Shown: one piece after another, positions 1 through 11,743 of the stretch
Position numbering within the stretch: position 1 is the first letter of the stretch
Layout: the number at the start of each line of letters is the position of its first letter
The notes under the pieces: model-generated
Seen by the model: only the letters and a program-made list of their open reading frames with translations
Told to the model about the DNA's origin: nothing
Databases searched by the model: none
Source of the DNA: Dermatophagoides farinae
Lineage: Eukaryota > Arthropoda > Arachnida > Sarcoptiformes > Pyroglyphidae
Assembly (NCBI RefSeq): GCF_024713945.1
Contig: NC_134677.1
Coordinates: 5,955,001-6,019,000 of the forward strand
Direction of reading: 5' to 3'
Length of the DNA stretch: 64,000 nt
Position numbers and translations under genes: made by a program

Positions 1-857
1 TTCTTTTTTTTCATATATAATATATATCATCAGTATTTGTAGAAGGGACAAAAAATGGATAGCAAAGAATAACAGAATATTTGTTTGAGAAAAAAAAACA
101 AAAAAAAATAAGATTAATCGTTATTTATCGATTTAAAAGAAGTGAAAAGAATGCATGTATGCTCTTTGTATATGTGCGTGTGTGTGTGTGGGTGTGTTTG
201 TGTGCACAAATAATAGCGAAGCAAACAAAAAAAAAATAATCAAAAACAAAATTGTGATTCGCTGTTCCACGAACAATGATCATCAATGAAAATGATGATT
301 GATAATTTAAGGACATTCTAATGAAAATTTTAAAGAAAAATGCATCATCATCATGATCAACATCATCGTATGATCAGAACGGTGGTTGCATAATGATGGA
401 CAATTATTATAACAATGATATATGTAATTATTATAGAAAAGGACATCGTTGATTGGAACAATTGAAACAATAAATACATTATATAGTTTTGTTTTTTGTT
501 TCAAGTTGAACGTATTGAACGATCAAGGGCTATTTGATCATGGTGAAAGTGATGGGATTTGTATTGTAAATGTGCAAGGATGAGAAGATCGTGATATAAT
601 TGGACCGAATGATGATAATAACAATCATTTCAACGAGAAAGAAAAATTTCAATAAGCATTAAATGAAATTTATGTATATACCGTTTGATTAAAAGGTGTG
701 ATTTTATAACATTGATTAATATTGGAGGTGATAAACGACGAAGAGAGTGTGAAATGCTTTTTTTTTAGTATGTCCACCGTGTACCGTGTGTTGTAAAAGT
801 GGCTATGCTGTTTGAGGTGGTGTTGATCGAATTAGAAATAATTCCTATACAATGGAT
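1..857. other. non-coding flank downstream of the B55 gene
   Basis: AT-rich sequence with a GT-rich microsatellite near 177-205 and short poly-A/T runs. I find no convincing coding exon on either strand. The right end should hold the 3' UTR of the minus-strand B55 gene. Confidence 0.5.
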
Positions 858-2778
858 TTATTCTTTATCAAATGATTCACGAAAAAGATAAAGATTATTA
901 GTGGCAGCAACAGCGATGATATTTTCGTTCGGATGAAATGCTGTATGTAATATTTTACTAGTAAAATCCAAACTATCGACATGAATTTCATCTTTTTTCT
1001 TTTTGCCACCAGAATTAACCTGTCAAAAGAATGCAAATTAGTTTAATGATGAAATTATAAACATGGTAGAATGAATTACTTTTCTTTGTTTCAAAATGCT
1101 ATTCATTGTTGTACAATCTTTTGCTGCTTCAAACATGACTTCACGTTTTGTTTTTCGATTGAATACCTTAAAAAAGTTATTATAGGATCCTGTCATGATA
1201 TGACTGTTAAAAAATGAAACAAATAAAATAGGAAAAAATGCAAAATTTGAAAATTGATAACAACACTTACGTATCAGTGCCATCTATTGAGCATTCAAAT
1301 TTGTCAAATATATAATCGCTTTCGAATAGGCTACATAATTTTGAACGAAGATAATCATGAACATGATACGTTTCGAGTGGTTTGGTTTCCATGTTGATAT
1401 CCCAAACTTTTATTGACATATAATCACGTGAGATCAAATATCTGCCATTGTTGCTGAATTTGATTCCTGAAATGCTTGATATTATTTCAGAAAAGAAACT
1501 CGTATCTTCAGGTTCCTCGAAAACTGAATTGAATAAAATTTAAATAAACAAGAATCATCAATAAATAATATTTCATAATAGATGATGAATTTGAAATTTG
1601 AATTACACACTTTTTGCATGACGATCACAAAGTGCAGCTGCACGCATATCACAAAGACGCAGTATTCCTTTGCTGCTTGAATAAACAAAATAGTTACAAT
1701 GATGTGGATGGAATTCAGCCGCAGTGATAACTTCGGTAAGTTCTTCCATATTAACAGGTTTAATATCAACAATATCTATTATGAAGAAAAATAAAAATAT
1801 TTTTGAAAAGATTTAGGCTGGATATGATTAAACATACTGAAACTTTCATCATTGATTTCAATATTCCAAAGATTGATACGAAGATCATCCGCAGAAAGAT
1901 AAGTTTCTTGATCACTATTGACGGATATTGAATTTATCAAATATGTATGAGCGTTGGCAAATATTCGTCTTGGTGTGGGCTCAATCATTAATTTGCTTTG
2001 TACTACTTTTGGCACTCGTAACGATGTTACAGAATCAGGATCAATGATTCTCATCTGGCCATTATCATCTTTTAAATTAAAACCATCCACACGTTTATCT
2101 CGTTCGGCAATTTTCCATAATTTAATTGTTTTATCATTAGTACTAAGCAAAAAATTAGCAGCATTTTTTCTTTTAAGCCATCGGATTTTATTGATTTTTT
2201 CTTCAATTTCTAAACTTTTGAGATAATCGAATTCAGCTTCATGACTTTGAAATGTTGTATAAAAATTATATAATACGGAACGTTTATTATTTTCAACCTA
2301 ATTTTAGAGAAAAATAAGAAAAAATCAACACACTTGTAAAAAAAATTTTTTTAAAAATAATAATTACGAATGGATCACGTTGAAATATGACTACACGTCC
2401 ACCTTTATCTCCAGTCGCTAATAATTCTCCATCATGACTGAATTCGACACATGATATTATATCAGCTGTTTTTGAAAATATCTGGTTATAAGAGAAATTT
2501 TTAAAATTCTTCATATTCATACCTTCTGCAACTTCTTCATCGAGTGGACCTTTGATTTGTGAGAATGCCCATCGAATATCGTTATTCATAGAACTTGTTG
2601 ACAATTGTATTGATGAATTATTATTATGTTGATCATTTGATGAGAAAATCATAGATTGTTGTTGTTGTTGTGGATTTATTGTTGTTGATGAGGAATTATT
2701 ATTATTATTATTCAATGCTCCTTTTTGGGTTGACCCATTTTCATCTTCCATTATCATTGTCATCATATATGTTGACAA
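858..2778 (-). CDS. tws: PP2A regulatory subunit B, B55/PR55 family
   Basis: WD40 beta-propeller subunit that targets the protein phosphatase 2A core enzyme to substrates in mitosis and signalling. Seven exons read on the minus strand: 2778-2523, 2465-2368, 2297-1838, 1775-1611, 1523-1271, 1203-1080 and 1019-858. Family hallmarks in order are [20 protein letters not shown] then [10 protein letters not shown], a segment with [47 protein letters not shown], the EFHPHHCN blade, and a C-terminal blade with [20 protein letters not shown]. It is close to full length for B55. The first Met (MSTYMM) or the eleventh residue (MEDENG) could be the start; the N-terminus has Asn and Gln runs not typical of other B55 proteins. 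The first intron (2466-2522) is 57 bp, a multiple of three, and contains no stop. The symbol follows the Drosophila orthologue twins. Confidence 0.93.
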
Positions 2779-4370
2779 TTAAAAAAACTTTTCACCTTAA
2801 AAAAAATTTGGAAAATAAATTACTGAAAAATCTCGATTAAAATGATAATATTGGATAATGAATTTCAAAACGATAATTTTAAATAAGAGAAAAAATTCTA
2901 CACACACAACAAGTGAACTTCAAATCAATTTATGGATAAAATTGATTTGTAGCATGTCATTTTGTTGAATGATTTATTATTTAAACCAAGTAAAATTGTT
3001 TACAATATAACTGAATTAATTACTTATATATATAAATCAATTTCCTATGAAACAATTGATATGAAATCAGAAGAATTAACCGCTGTCCAATAAACAAAAA
3101 AAAATGACAGATAAATTATAAAAAACAAAGAAAATAATCAGAAAATTATTATTTCTTTTCCAAAATTCTTCAGCTCATTTTATAATAATAATCATGTTGT
3201 TAAATAAATATTTTTATGTGCTAATGATTCGAAGATGATTGAACACACACATATACAACACAAATTTTGATCAAAGACAAACACAAACCATAATAGTTAT
3301 ATATCGGTACAAACTAAAGTTGAATTATTAAATGTAATTGAATTGATTGATTCAGTGAAAAAAAAAACAAAATTTTGATACTAAGGATAGAAAAATAAAC
3401 ACAAGATGAACAAGCAAATGAAGAGAAAAGCCTAGCAGAATATTCATAAACCAAAATCGATAAAAAAAAGTATTAAAAAAAACTTATAAATATTCAATTT
3501 TTAAATACCGTTTTATTGTGTAGAAAAATATATTTATTAAAGTGAAAATGATGGTTAATAGTAAAGATTAAAGAAGATGATGATGATATTGAATGCAAAA
3601 GTGAAAACAAAACAAAACAAAACAAAAAAAAACAAAGGTGCACCTTGCTATTCTTGATTTTTTGTAGTAGATATTTTAACCGAAATATAAAATAGAAAAA
3701 TGAATTTTTAGATGAATGAATTGAATCAGAATGTGTGTATGTATCCGAGTATCTCTATTTCAACACATATATATAAAATATATAAATAGAGTATATAACA
3801 TAATATTAACAACAGTAATACTCGATTTTGTTTCTTTCATAAATCGGTGATGAATTTGAGTATCGGTACTCAAAGCGGCGGCTTGCCATGCATGCTATCC
3901 ACCGTGTGAAATATACACTGGAAAAAAAGGACCAACAACAACAACCAAAAAAAAAAGAAAAAAAAATTACTTCCAAAATGTGGATTGTATGTGTGTGTGT
4001 GTAAATTCACCACCACAATACGACCGCCATCCAATGGACTACGACACACACACACACACTACCGCATCAAACATGTACAAAATAAAGCCAAATCCAATGG
4101 TAAAATGGAATAAATATATAAAAGACAGGATCGATGCGTATATTATTCTCCATACACACGTATATATAATGAAAAAAAAGTGTCAATAATTTTTGTTTCT
4201 ATCAAGTCATCATCAGGCTGTTCATCGAACAACCATTCAAACTAATATATCACAATCTTTTATTTTATATATTTTAGACAATTATTTTTCAATTAAAAAC
4301 TCAATTTGTATTATAATATCTTTTTTTTATTACAGCAAAATCATCACTTCAATTAAATTAGACATTACCA
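2779..4370. other. intergenic, B55 upstream region
   Basis: About 1.6 kb of AT-rich sequence with A-runs, (CA)n stretches and ATG/CAT repeats. It should hold the 5' UTR and promoter of B55 (left) and the 3' end of the HEAT-repeat gene (right). Short open frames here are low-complexity and I do not support any as a gene. Confidence 0.5.
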
Positions 4371-5430
4371 TCATCCAGGTTCATTGCTTATTTGTTCCAA
4401 AAACAAACGAATAGTTAACAAAAGATTGTATAAATACCGTTTCTCAAACATGTTATTTTGTTTGTTTTCAATTTGATTATAACGAACGAGTAAAGCACCA
4501 ACAATTTTTCCCAAATTTGGAATTTTAAAAATATTCCTTGGATAATGTAATGTCAGATCGATGTAAATCGTGGATAATTTTTCCTCAACCATTATCCTTA
4601 ATTTATCTTTCTGATCCTTGTTTAGACATAAAAAAATCAAAGTTTCGAATGTTTTCTTACAATAAATCTCAGGACGGCAATGAGCCAATTTCTCTAGAAC
4701 ATCCAATGACAAAAGACGAAGTTCTTTTTCATGATCATTTATACAAAGATGACAAATCCTTTCGTTTAGGCTTTTATGGATAGAAGAATCTAGTAATTCT
4801 GAAGAACAATTTAACATTAATTGTGAAATTTCAATAAACAACCGCCTTATTGAATGATGTTCATCCGAAAAGCAATTTAAAAATGATTCCAAAATAAAAT
4901 GAGAAAATTCGGATGATTGATTAATTTTTGATAGAAATATGATGTTGATTGAATAATTTTTCAAAATTAGTAAGCTGAAAAAATAAAAATTATTACTTAT
5001 AAAAGATTTATATATAGATTACAAACCTGATAACAGACTTTAAAAGTAAAACAATGTGATATCGTTTGGCAACATTAGAATCAACAAGTTGATCTAGGAT
5101 TATTTTTGGACAATAATGAACAATTCCAGTAAAGAATCGCAAAAATTGAGTGGAATTCTTGAAATAATAGCTTTTACGATGGTTTTTAGCTCTGAATCGA
5201 AAAAATTTAAGCAAAAACTTGATCAAAACATTTTCTTTATTTGAATCCAATTTGGATAGTGATAATTTGAATAGTAAATTTCTCTGAAAATCATCCTATA
5301 AGTGATAAAAAAAAGAATTAAACGAATCCGATTAATTTTTTTTCACATGAAATATTACGTCACGTAAAGATTTTTCCGTTAAATAAAGATAATTTGTACA
5401 AAAGTTTTGTTTTGATGGAATTAAATTCAT
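4371..5430 (-). CDS. short HEAT-repeat protein, PDS5/condensin-like
   Basis: Predicted 314-residue alpha-helical repeat protein. Three exons on the minus strand: 5430-5359, 5295-5027 and 4974-4371; phases join cleanly (24 codons, then 269 and 604 nt). The middle and C-terminal parts show helical-repeat pairs, for example HHSIRRLFIEISQLMLNC, then ELRLLSLDVLEKLAHCRPEI and KLRIMVEEKLSTIYIDL, whose spacing recalls the HEAT repeats of cohesin-associated PDS5 (a helix, then a helix ending in a K/R-x-x-V-x-E-x-L-x-x-IY-type motif). Condensin CAP-G is the main alternative. Either family is normally around 1,000 residues or more, so this is a fragment-sized relative: a truncated paralogue, a fast-evolving protein or a gene with undetected exons. 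It begins about 200 bp downstream of the SMC1-like gene on the same strand, which fits a chromosome-structure role, but the family call is an inference. Confidence 0.5.
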
Positions 5431-5633
5431 TGATTTCGATTTTTTCAATCATAATATTGATGATGATGATGATGATGATGGTAAGACAGAATGAAAACGA
5501 AAATCGAATTTTATTAGAAAAAACTCTGTCAACACTAAAGGTTCATTAAGTTATAATAGAAAATTGAATTTTTTGTAATCCAGATTGAATAGTATTATAT
5601 AATAATAATGAAATCAAAATGAAAATTGAAAAG

Positions 5634-8600
5634 TTAATCATCATACTGACGAATGTCAAGTGAATAGGTTTTGCTGGTGGATGAGTGGACATTAATTTTC
5701 TACGGAATAAAAAATTTTTTAGTAATAAAATTGATTTACAATTCAGTTATAATTCACCTCTTTACACACACCAATAAGTGAATCAGCTTTATCAAACAAT
5801 TCAGGTTTCAATGAAATCAAAATAAATTGTGTATACGATGTTTTTGATTTCAAAAATGTCAATAGCTATAATGGAATTATAATGATGATGAAATAATGAA
5901 CATTTTTGATTCGGCAATACAAACCTTTCTGGTGTTTGCATTATCCAAAGAGGCATCAATCTCATCCATAATGAAAAATGATGGCATTTTTTCAAAGTAC
6001 AATGAAAACAAAAAAGCAAAAATAGCCATGATTTTCTCACCACCGCTCAAAGATGTAACTGGTTGAAAAGATTTTCCAGGAACGATACAATTGAAAAGAA
6101 CACCATTCAGGTAAGGTTCTTCATGATTTTCTGGTATCAGATACGATTGTGAGGATTCATTTTGCATTAGTTCTTTATAAAATTTATCTAAATTTTTAGA
6201 AACTTTTTGCAAAAAATCATTAAAAGTTGCTATTCGTTGTTGTTTGACATTTTCAAAGGGTTCTTTCAACAAAATTAGTTCATTTGAGATTTCATTGATT
6301 TCATTGTTGATTGACCGAATCCTTCGATGTAATTCAGATTTCCTGAAAATATAGAATCAAAATGAATTATCAGTAAAAATAAAAAATAAAATTAAAACAC
6401 TAACTTTGATGATAAAGATGATTCGGATGCTAAAGTCAATTTTTGAATTTCCGACTCTTTTGATAGAATGTCATTAGTAATTTTATGCTTCATTTCTACA
6501 TATTCATTATCGGTTTTCACTTTAATTTCAGGATACTTATCGAAATTCACATTGATCTGAGATTCACGATGATAAATGTCGTGGATAGTTAAGTTATGTG
6601 ATTCACCAAATATTTCTTCAAGAATATATAAATCTTGTTGTATGGGAATCGCGATACTTTCGTTGAATGATCTTTCGAAAATTTTATGTCTCTTGTTTGT
6701 TAGAGATTGAAGATCGAATTTTGATTTTACTATACTTTTGTTAGTTGATTCCAACATCTTTCGTGCCTTATTAATTTCTTTATTAAACTGTTGTAACTGT
6801 ATGGTGGTTTCTGTGAGGATTTCATTCAATTCTGTCGATCTCTTTCTTAGGTTATCATGAGATTTTTCATTTTTATCCAAACTTTTTCGAACAGAATTGA
6901 GAGTTTTCTGAGCTTTATCAAGTTTACGCAAATTTTCATGGATAATTTTTTTCCATTCATCCATTTCTTTATTAATCGATTTGTCTTGTTCAGTTTTAAT
7001 TTTTCCTTTCAAATTTTCCAAACGATTTTCGCAATCAGCCAAATATTCATCATCATACGAATTTAAATAAAGAGCTTCAAATTGTTTAACATTAGGAACA
7101 TTGTTCCTTGAAAGAAATTGCCCAAATACTTTTGTTTCTATACGATTAAAATGATGATCATAACGATCGATTGAATCAGATATCTCGCAAAGAGCAGAAT
7201 CAATTTGATAAAGTCTTTCGTTTAGCTCATTTATTTGTAAACGGATATCTTTGAGTTTCTTTTGATATTCATTTTTGAGCTTTGATTGTTTTTCTAGATG
7301 AGCATTGCAGCTGTAATACAAAAATAATTAAGCGATATGATTAAATAGATTTCTACTTACTCGAATAGTTGTGCATCAATTTCATTGAGTTCTTGGACAA
7401 TTACATCTTTTTTGTTTAAAATTTCCAAATAAGCTGCTTGTTGAGACTTTCTTTCCAACAATTCTTCCGAATATTCTTCATCTTTCCATATGGTTTTTAC
7501 CGTTCCAGTTTTTACAAACGAAATGCGACCATTAGAGTTGAACATTGTACCATCGATAGAAATGACATTGTGTCTGCAAGATAAATTCAATTGGAATGTG
7601 AGAGCTAGAATAAATGGGCATTCGATCGATAATAAATAATACAAACTTTTGGCCATCACCAAGATTATATGATACACGGGCAGCATCTTCACGTGTTTCA
7701 CACAAAAGTGTGTTACCCACAACAAATCTAATGGCTTTTTCAATTGTGGGATTTTTTCTGAAATCAATCAAATCATAGACTAAAGAAACATTAGGAATGG
7801 CAAGGTGACGAAGATTTTTGTTCAAAATTGGAGCTTTAATGATGTCCAATGCTAAAAAAGTTTCCGAATCAATGAATTGAGATTTTTCATTACGAAATAT
7901 CATTTCGACTGTTTTAAACGAATCAACAACGATTGCATTTGAATATTTTTTCATAATTATCGATAATGGTAATTGATATCTGAAAAGAAAAAATTCATTA
8001 ATAATGTTGCAATTGATAATAAAATATTAACTTTTTATTTGCAGGTATACACAAATCAGCGAGACGTCCACGAACATTTGGATAATTATCCATTAAATAT
8101 TTGAGAAATCGGTTCTTTTTGCTAGTTTCTTCTCTATTTTTTATACAAGTATATTTTTTAGCAATGTTTTTGTCATATGCTTCAATTTCACGTCCAAATT
8201 TATTGATTTGTGTTTTGATTTGCTCGATATTTTTCTGCAATTTTGTTTTTTCCTTTTTAAGTTGATGTTGTTTATCGGTGAATTTATGAATTTCCTTTCC
8301 TATTTCATTCAATTTTTCTTCATATTTTTCGCTGTTCAACAATGAATTCAGATGATCTTTTTTCAATTGAAATAATGTTTGTTGCTGTTTAAGATTACGA
8401 ACTTTGTTATCGGTATCGCCATGATCATGTTCGTATGGAGTGATTTCGATCATAAATATGTTTTTCAAACTACAAGAATGTGGAAATAATTATGAAACTA
8501 ACAGTATAAATTTATTGAAAAAAATACCGTTTATATTCGGCTATTATTTCTTGATCGATTTTTCGATTTTCAATCTGCATTCGATATTCACGAATTCCAT

Positions 8601-9769
8601 TTTCTAGCTTTTCGATTTCTTGCTGATATGTTTGCATCAAATTTTCATTCATTTTCTGTTCCAATAAAAGTTTATTCTTGCTATTCTGTGCATTCTTGAT
8701 CAATGTTTCAATACGGGCACATTCATCTTTAGCTTTTTGATATTCACATTTCAACTGGAATAAAACACTCAATTCATTTTCACGAATTTTTTTTTCAAGT
8801 TCGGTTCTTTCCTCTTTGATTTTGATCACGTCATGGGTGATGGTATTTTTTTCTTCCTCTAAACTTTCAAGTTGACGAGATGTTTCTTCGGCAACTTTAA
8901 TGTTTTTCTGCATAACTTGTTGCATTTTTTCCAATCCCATATGGACATAGTATAAATCGAGTAAAACTTGTTGAATTTTCAAAACATTGATTGTTTTTAT
9001 GAGTGAATTATTTTTTTGTGTTTCAGAATTGAGAAAATCGACAAATTTTTTTGACTGATAAAATTTTTGTTTCTCTTGAACCAACAGATTGAGTTCATTT
9101 TCTTTTCTCGAATATTGTGTCTAATTATACAAACATTGATTACAATAAATTAATTTATTATAATGAGATGAAAACACAAACCTTTAAATCTTCATATTCA
9201 GTTTTGAAGACTTGACTTCCAGATAATTCTTCGAGAATTTTAGTAAAATTTTTCGGATCTTCTTGAATAAATCGATCAATTTTTTCCTGAAAAATCAGAA
9301 AAGATTTATGGTTCGAATTGAATCCAAGTTTCAATAACCCATCGATGTAAACATTTTTCGCAACATTTTGATCATTAATGTAGTAAAGATATGATTTATT
9401 ACGGGCAATTGATCGTCGAAAAAATACGGATAAATTGGAATCTTGTTTCGATCTGAAACGTAATTCAACATAAACTTTTTGATTTGAATCATCATATGAA
9501 TAATCACTACTTTCATCACTTTGATAGTATGAGTCATTGGTCAAACTGGCTGCATTTCTAAGCCGTAACTTTTCATTTCTGACCAATAAAACAAAACTAA
9601 TGGCATCCATTAGATTCGATTTACCCGAACCATTTGGACCGATAATTACAGTCAAATCGGTGAATGGGCCAATAACATGTTCGCCACGATATGATTTAAA
9701 GTTGAAAATTTTCACCCCAATCAAATAGAATGGTCCATAATCACACCAAGAAAATTCGTCATCCATCAT
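5634..9769 (-). CDS. divergent SMC1-type cohesin ATPase
   Basis: Predicted 1,220 residues, almost the length of canonical SMC1 (about 1,230). Nine exons, minus strand: 9769-9182, 9120-8528, 8469-8032, 7979-7647, 7573-7361, 7310-6405, 6342-5925, 5865-5758, 5699-5634. The N-terminal head has Walker A GPNGSGKS (about residues 44-51) followed by the SMC1-typical NLMDAISFVL, and a Q-loop FLIFQEKID. Two long Lys/Glu-rich coiled coils flank a hinge starting VRGRLADLCIPANKK (about 526-540). The C-terminal head has EEPYLNGVLFNCIVPGK, signature LSGGEK (about 1122) and Walker B FFIMDEIDASLDN (about 1150), then ILISLK. All ATPase motifs look intact. Sequence elsewhere is far from normal SMC1, and the hinge strand DGTMFNSNGRISFVKTG lacks the near-invariant GG. 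Probably a second, fast-evolving SMC1 paralogue, unless it is this lineage's only SMC1. MM at the start; either Met could be used. Confidence 0.85.
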
Positions 9770-9997
9770 GATCAATATTACAAATGAATGAACGAAAACA
9801 AAGAACAAATGATGTTGAAAAAAAAGGAAGAGCGTAAAAAGAGAATGTGCTATATGCACCCAATGTAGGGTCTTGTCATGTTGAAATATTGTTTTTCAAA
9901 ACTGAATCGAAACCTTGGAAATAATAAATCATTAAATAAATAAAGATGAATCAAGTTTTTTATTTTGTTTCAAATAAAAATTATTATTCTAATTCGG

Positions 9998-11743
9998 TTA
10001 ATTAAAATCATGCCAATAGAATGGAAAGAATTTTTCTTTTAATTGACATTCGACAATTTCTTGTCCATCGAATTCATTGAAATGAACTTTATTTCGTCGG
10101 TAATCACAGGCTCGAATACGTATATTCATGGGAAATTCATTAACAAATGAATTGAGCATTGATCGTTCAACACTAGTCATTACTAGACTGGCCTGAAATA
10201 TTTTTATGGAATTTTCATTTTCATTCTCCATCCGTAATAGTTTGCGTGCATGAACAATACAAGATGCTAATGTAGTCTCGCCGATATCGATACATCCATC
10301 TAAATTAATAAATCGAAGATTTCGACATTTTTTTAACAATGAAGCAGCTTCATCATCTTTGATAAACTCATCACCACGTAATATTAATACTTGAAGACTT
10401 GAAATTAACGATGATAGATGTTCGATTGAATTTTTAGCGATAAAATGATTATGTACAGCTTCGAAATAAAATAAATCTGTACAAGTGCCAAGATTGCGTA
10501 ATGCTCGAGCATCAGTCAATTTATGCCGATGTCTTAGATTCAGAACTATTTGCATCAATCCTTTACAAGAACAGATTATTTCGTTTATGGAATTATCACT
10601 TATTCGTCCAACATGACGTAAACTCAATATTCTTAGGTGGATCAATCGAGCAATTGAACAAAATCCAGCATCGCTAAGACAGTCAAGACCAGCTTCATCA
10701 TAATAGGTGAATTCTTCGAAACTAATGTCCAGATGATTTAGATTGGAACATTTTGAAGTGATAGCAATCAATGATTGATCATTTATTCCACTGTTACATA
10801 ATATTTCAACCAAATTTGGCAAACAAGGTTGAACCATCTCAATCAATCGTTCGGGAGTTAATCGCCAACAATCCTGTAAGTTTAATCTTTTTAAATTTTT
10901 CACTGTAGAATGTCTCAAACAATGACCCGTTATTAGACAATTATTGCTGATATTTAGTGACTCTAGAATCGTGCAATTATCCAATATACAATGTAATGTT
11001 CGTTCATTGATATCACAGCCAGAAAGATTCAAATGCAATAGCCTAGACATTGTACCTAATTTTGCGATGAATTTTCCATTCAGACCGATTGAATTTTCCA
11101 AATTGATCGAAACTAATCGTGGAAGATGTTGTGAGATAAAATTAAATACTTCTTCATCCAGATGATAATAATGAAAACTTATTCGTGAAAGATGTGGACA
11201 ACGTATACAGTATCGATCAATTATTTCAGCCACATTACAACAATGTATAGAAACAAAACATGATGTTGGCTGAATCATTGTTTTCATCCATTTATCATGA
11301 TAATCAGTACCTTTATGTGACAATAATTGTTGATTATACTCCGGATATTCATTGTATTCATAAAATTCACAATGAAATGCTATTGATGGTACAAAGTAGA
11401 GACGAGCAAAATTTGGATTAACAAATACGATGCCTTCTAATTTTGGTGCTCGTCCTTTTATGTTTGTACGCCATATTTCTTCCCATTTTTCAAATGAAAC
11501 ATGTGTACATTGATTGCTGTTGATGAATGGCCATTTATTAAATCCGTTTCTATCCGAATCCATCCATGATGATGATGATGTTGTGCTTTGGATGGGAATT
11601 TTAATCGATGTGATAGAACTTTGTCCAATTCGATTGATCGATTTATCCACATTCAGATCATTTTTGTAATTGATCATCTGTTGTTTATTCGATGGTTGTA
11701 GATGAGTTTTCGATGCACGAAACATTCGGAATAAATCTTCCAT
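9998..11743 (-). CDS. intronless leucine-rich-repeat protein, AMN1/FBXL-type repeats
   Basis: Single-exon frame of 581 residues. From about residue 190 onward it carries repeated units of the cysteine-containing LRR type seen in F-box/LRR and AMN1 proteins, for example LLHLNLSGCDINERTLHCI, LESLNISNNCLITGHCL, NLKRLNLQDCWRLTPERLI and LRFINLDGCIDIGETTL. The first 100 residues are Ser/Asn-rich with no F-box that I can recognise, so a substrate-receptor role in a Cullin-RING ligase is only a possibility. No signal peptide or membrane segment is visible. It lacks introns whereas the neighbouring SMC1-like gene has eight. It lies upstream of that gene on the same strand with about 230 bp between stop and next start. 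I do not recognise a specific orthologue. Confidence 0.75.
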   Translation of the reverse strand: MEDLFRMFRASKTHLQPSNKQQMINYKNDLNVDKSINRIGQSSITSIKIPIQSTTSSSSWMDSDRNGFNKWPFINSNQCTHVSFEKWEEIWRTNIKGRAPKLEGIVFVNPNFARLYFVPSIAFHCEFYEYNEYPEYNQQLLSHKGTDYHDKWMKTMIQPTSCFVSIHCCNVAEIIDRYCIRCPHLSRISFHYYHLDEEVFNFISQHLPRLVSINLENSIGLNGKFIAKLGTMSRLLHLNLSGCDINERTLHCILDNCTILESLNISNNCLITGHCLRHSTVKNLKRLNLQDCWRLTPERLIEMVQPCLPNLVEILCNSGINDQSLIAITSKCSNLNHLDISFEEFTYYDEAGLDCLSDAGFCSIARLIHLRILSLRHVGRISDNSINEIICSCKGLMQIVLNLRHRHKLTDARALRNLGTCTDLFYFEAVHNHFIAKNSIEHLSSLISSLQVLILRGDEFIKDDEAASLLKKCRNLRFINLDGCIDIGETTLASCIVHARKLLRMENENENSIKIFQASLVMTSVERSMLNSFVNEFPMNIRIRACDYRRNKVHFNEFDGQEIVECQLKEKFFPFYWHDFN

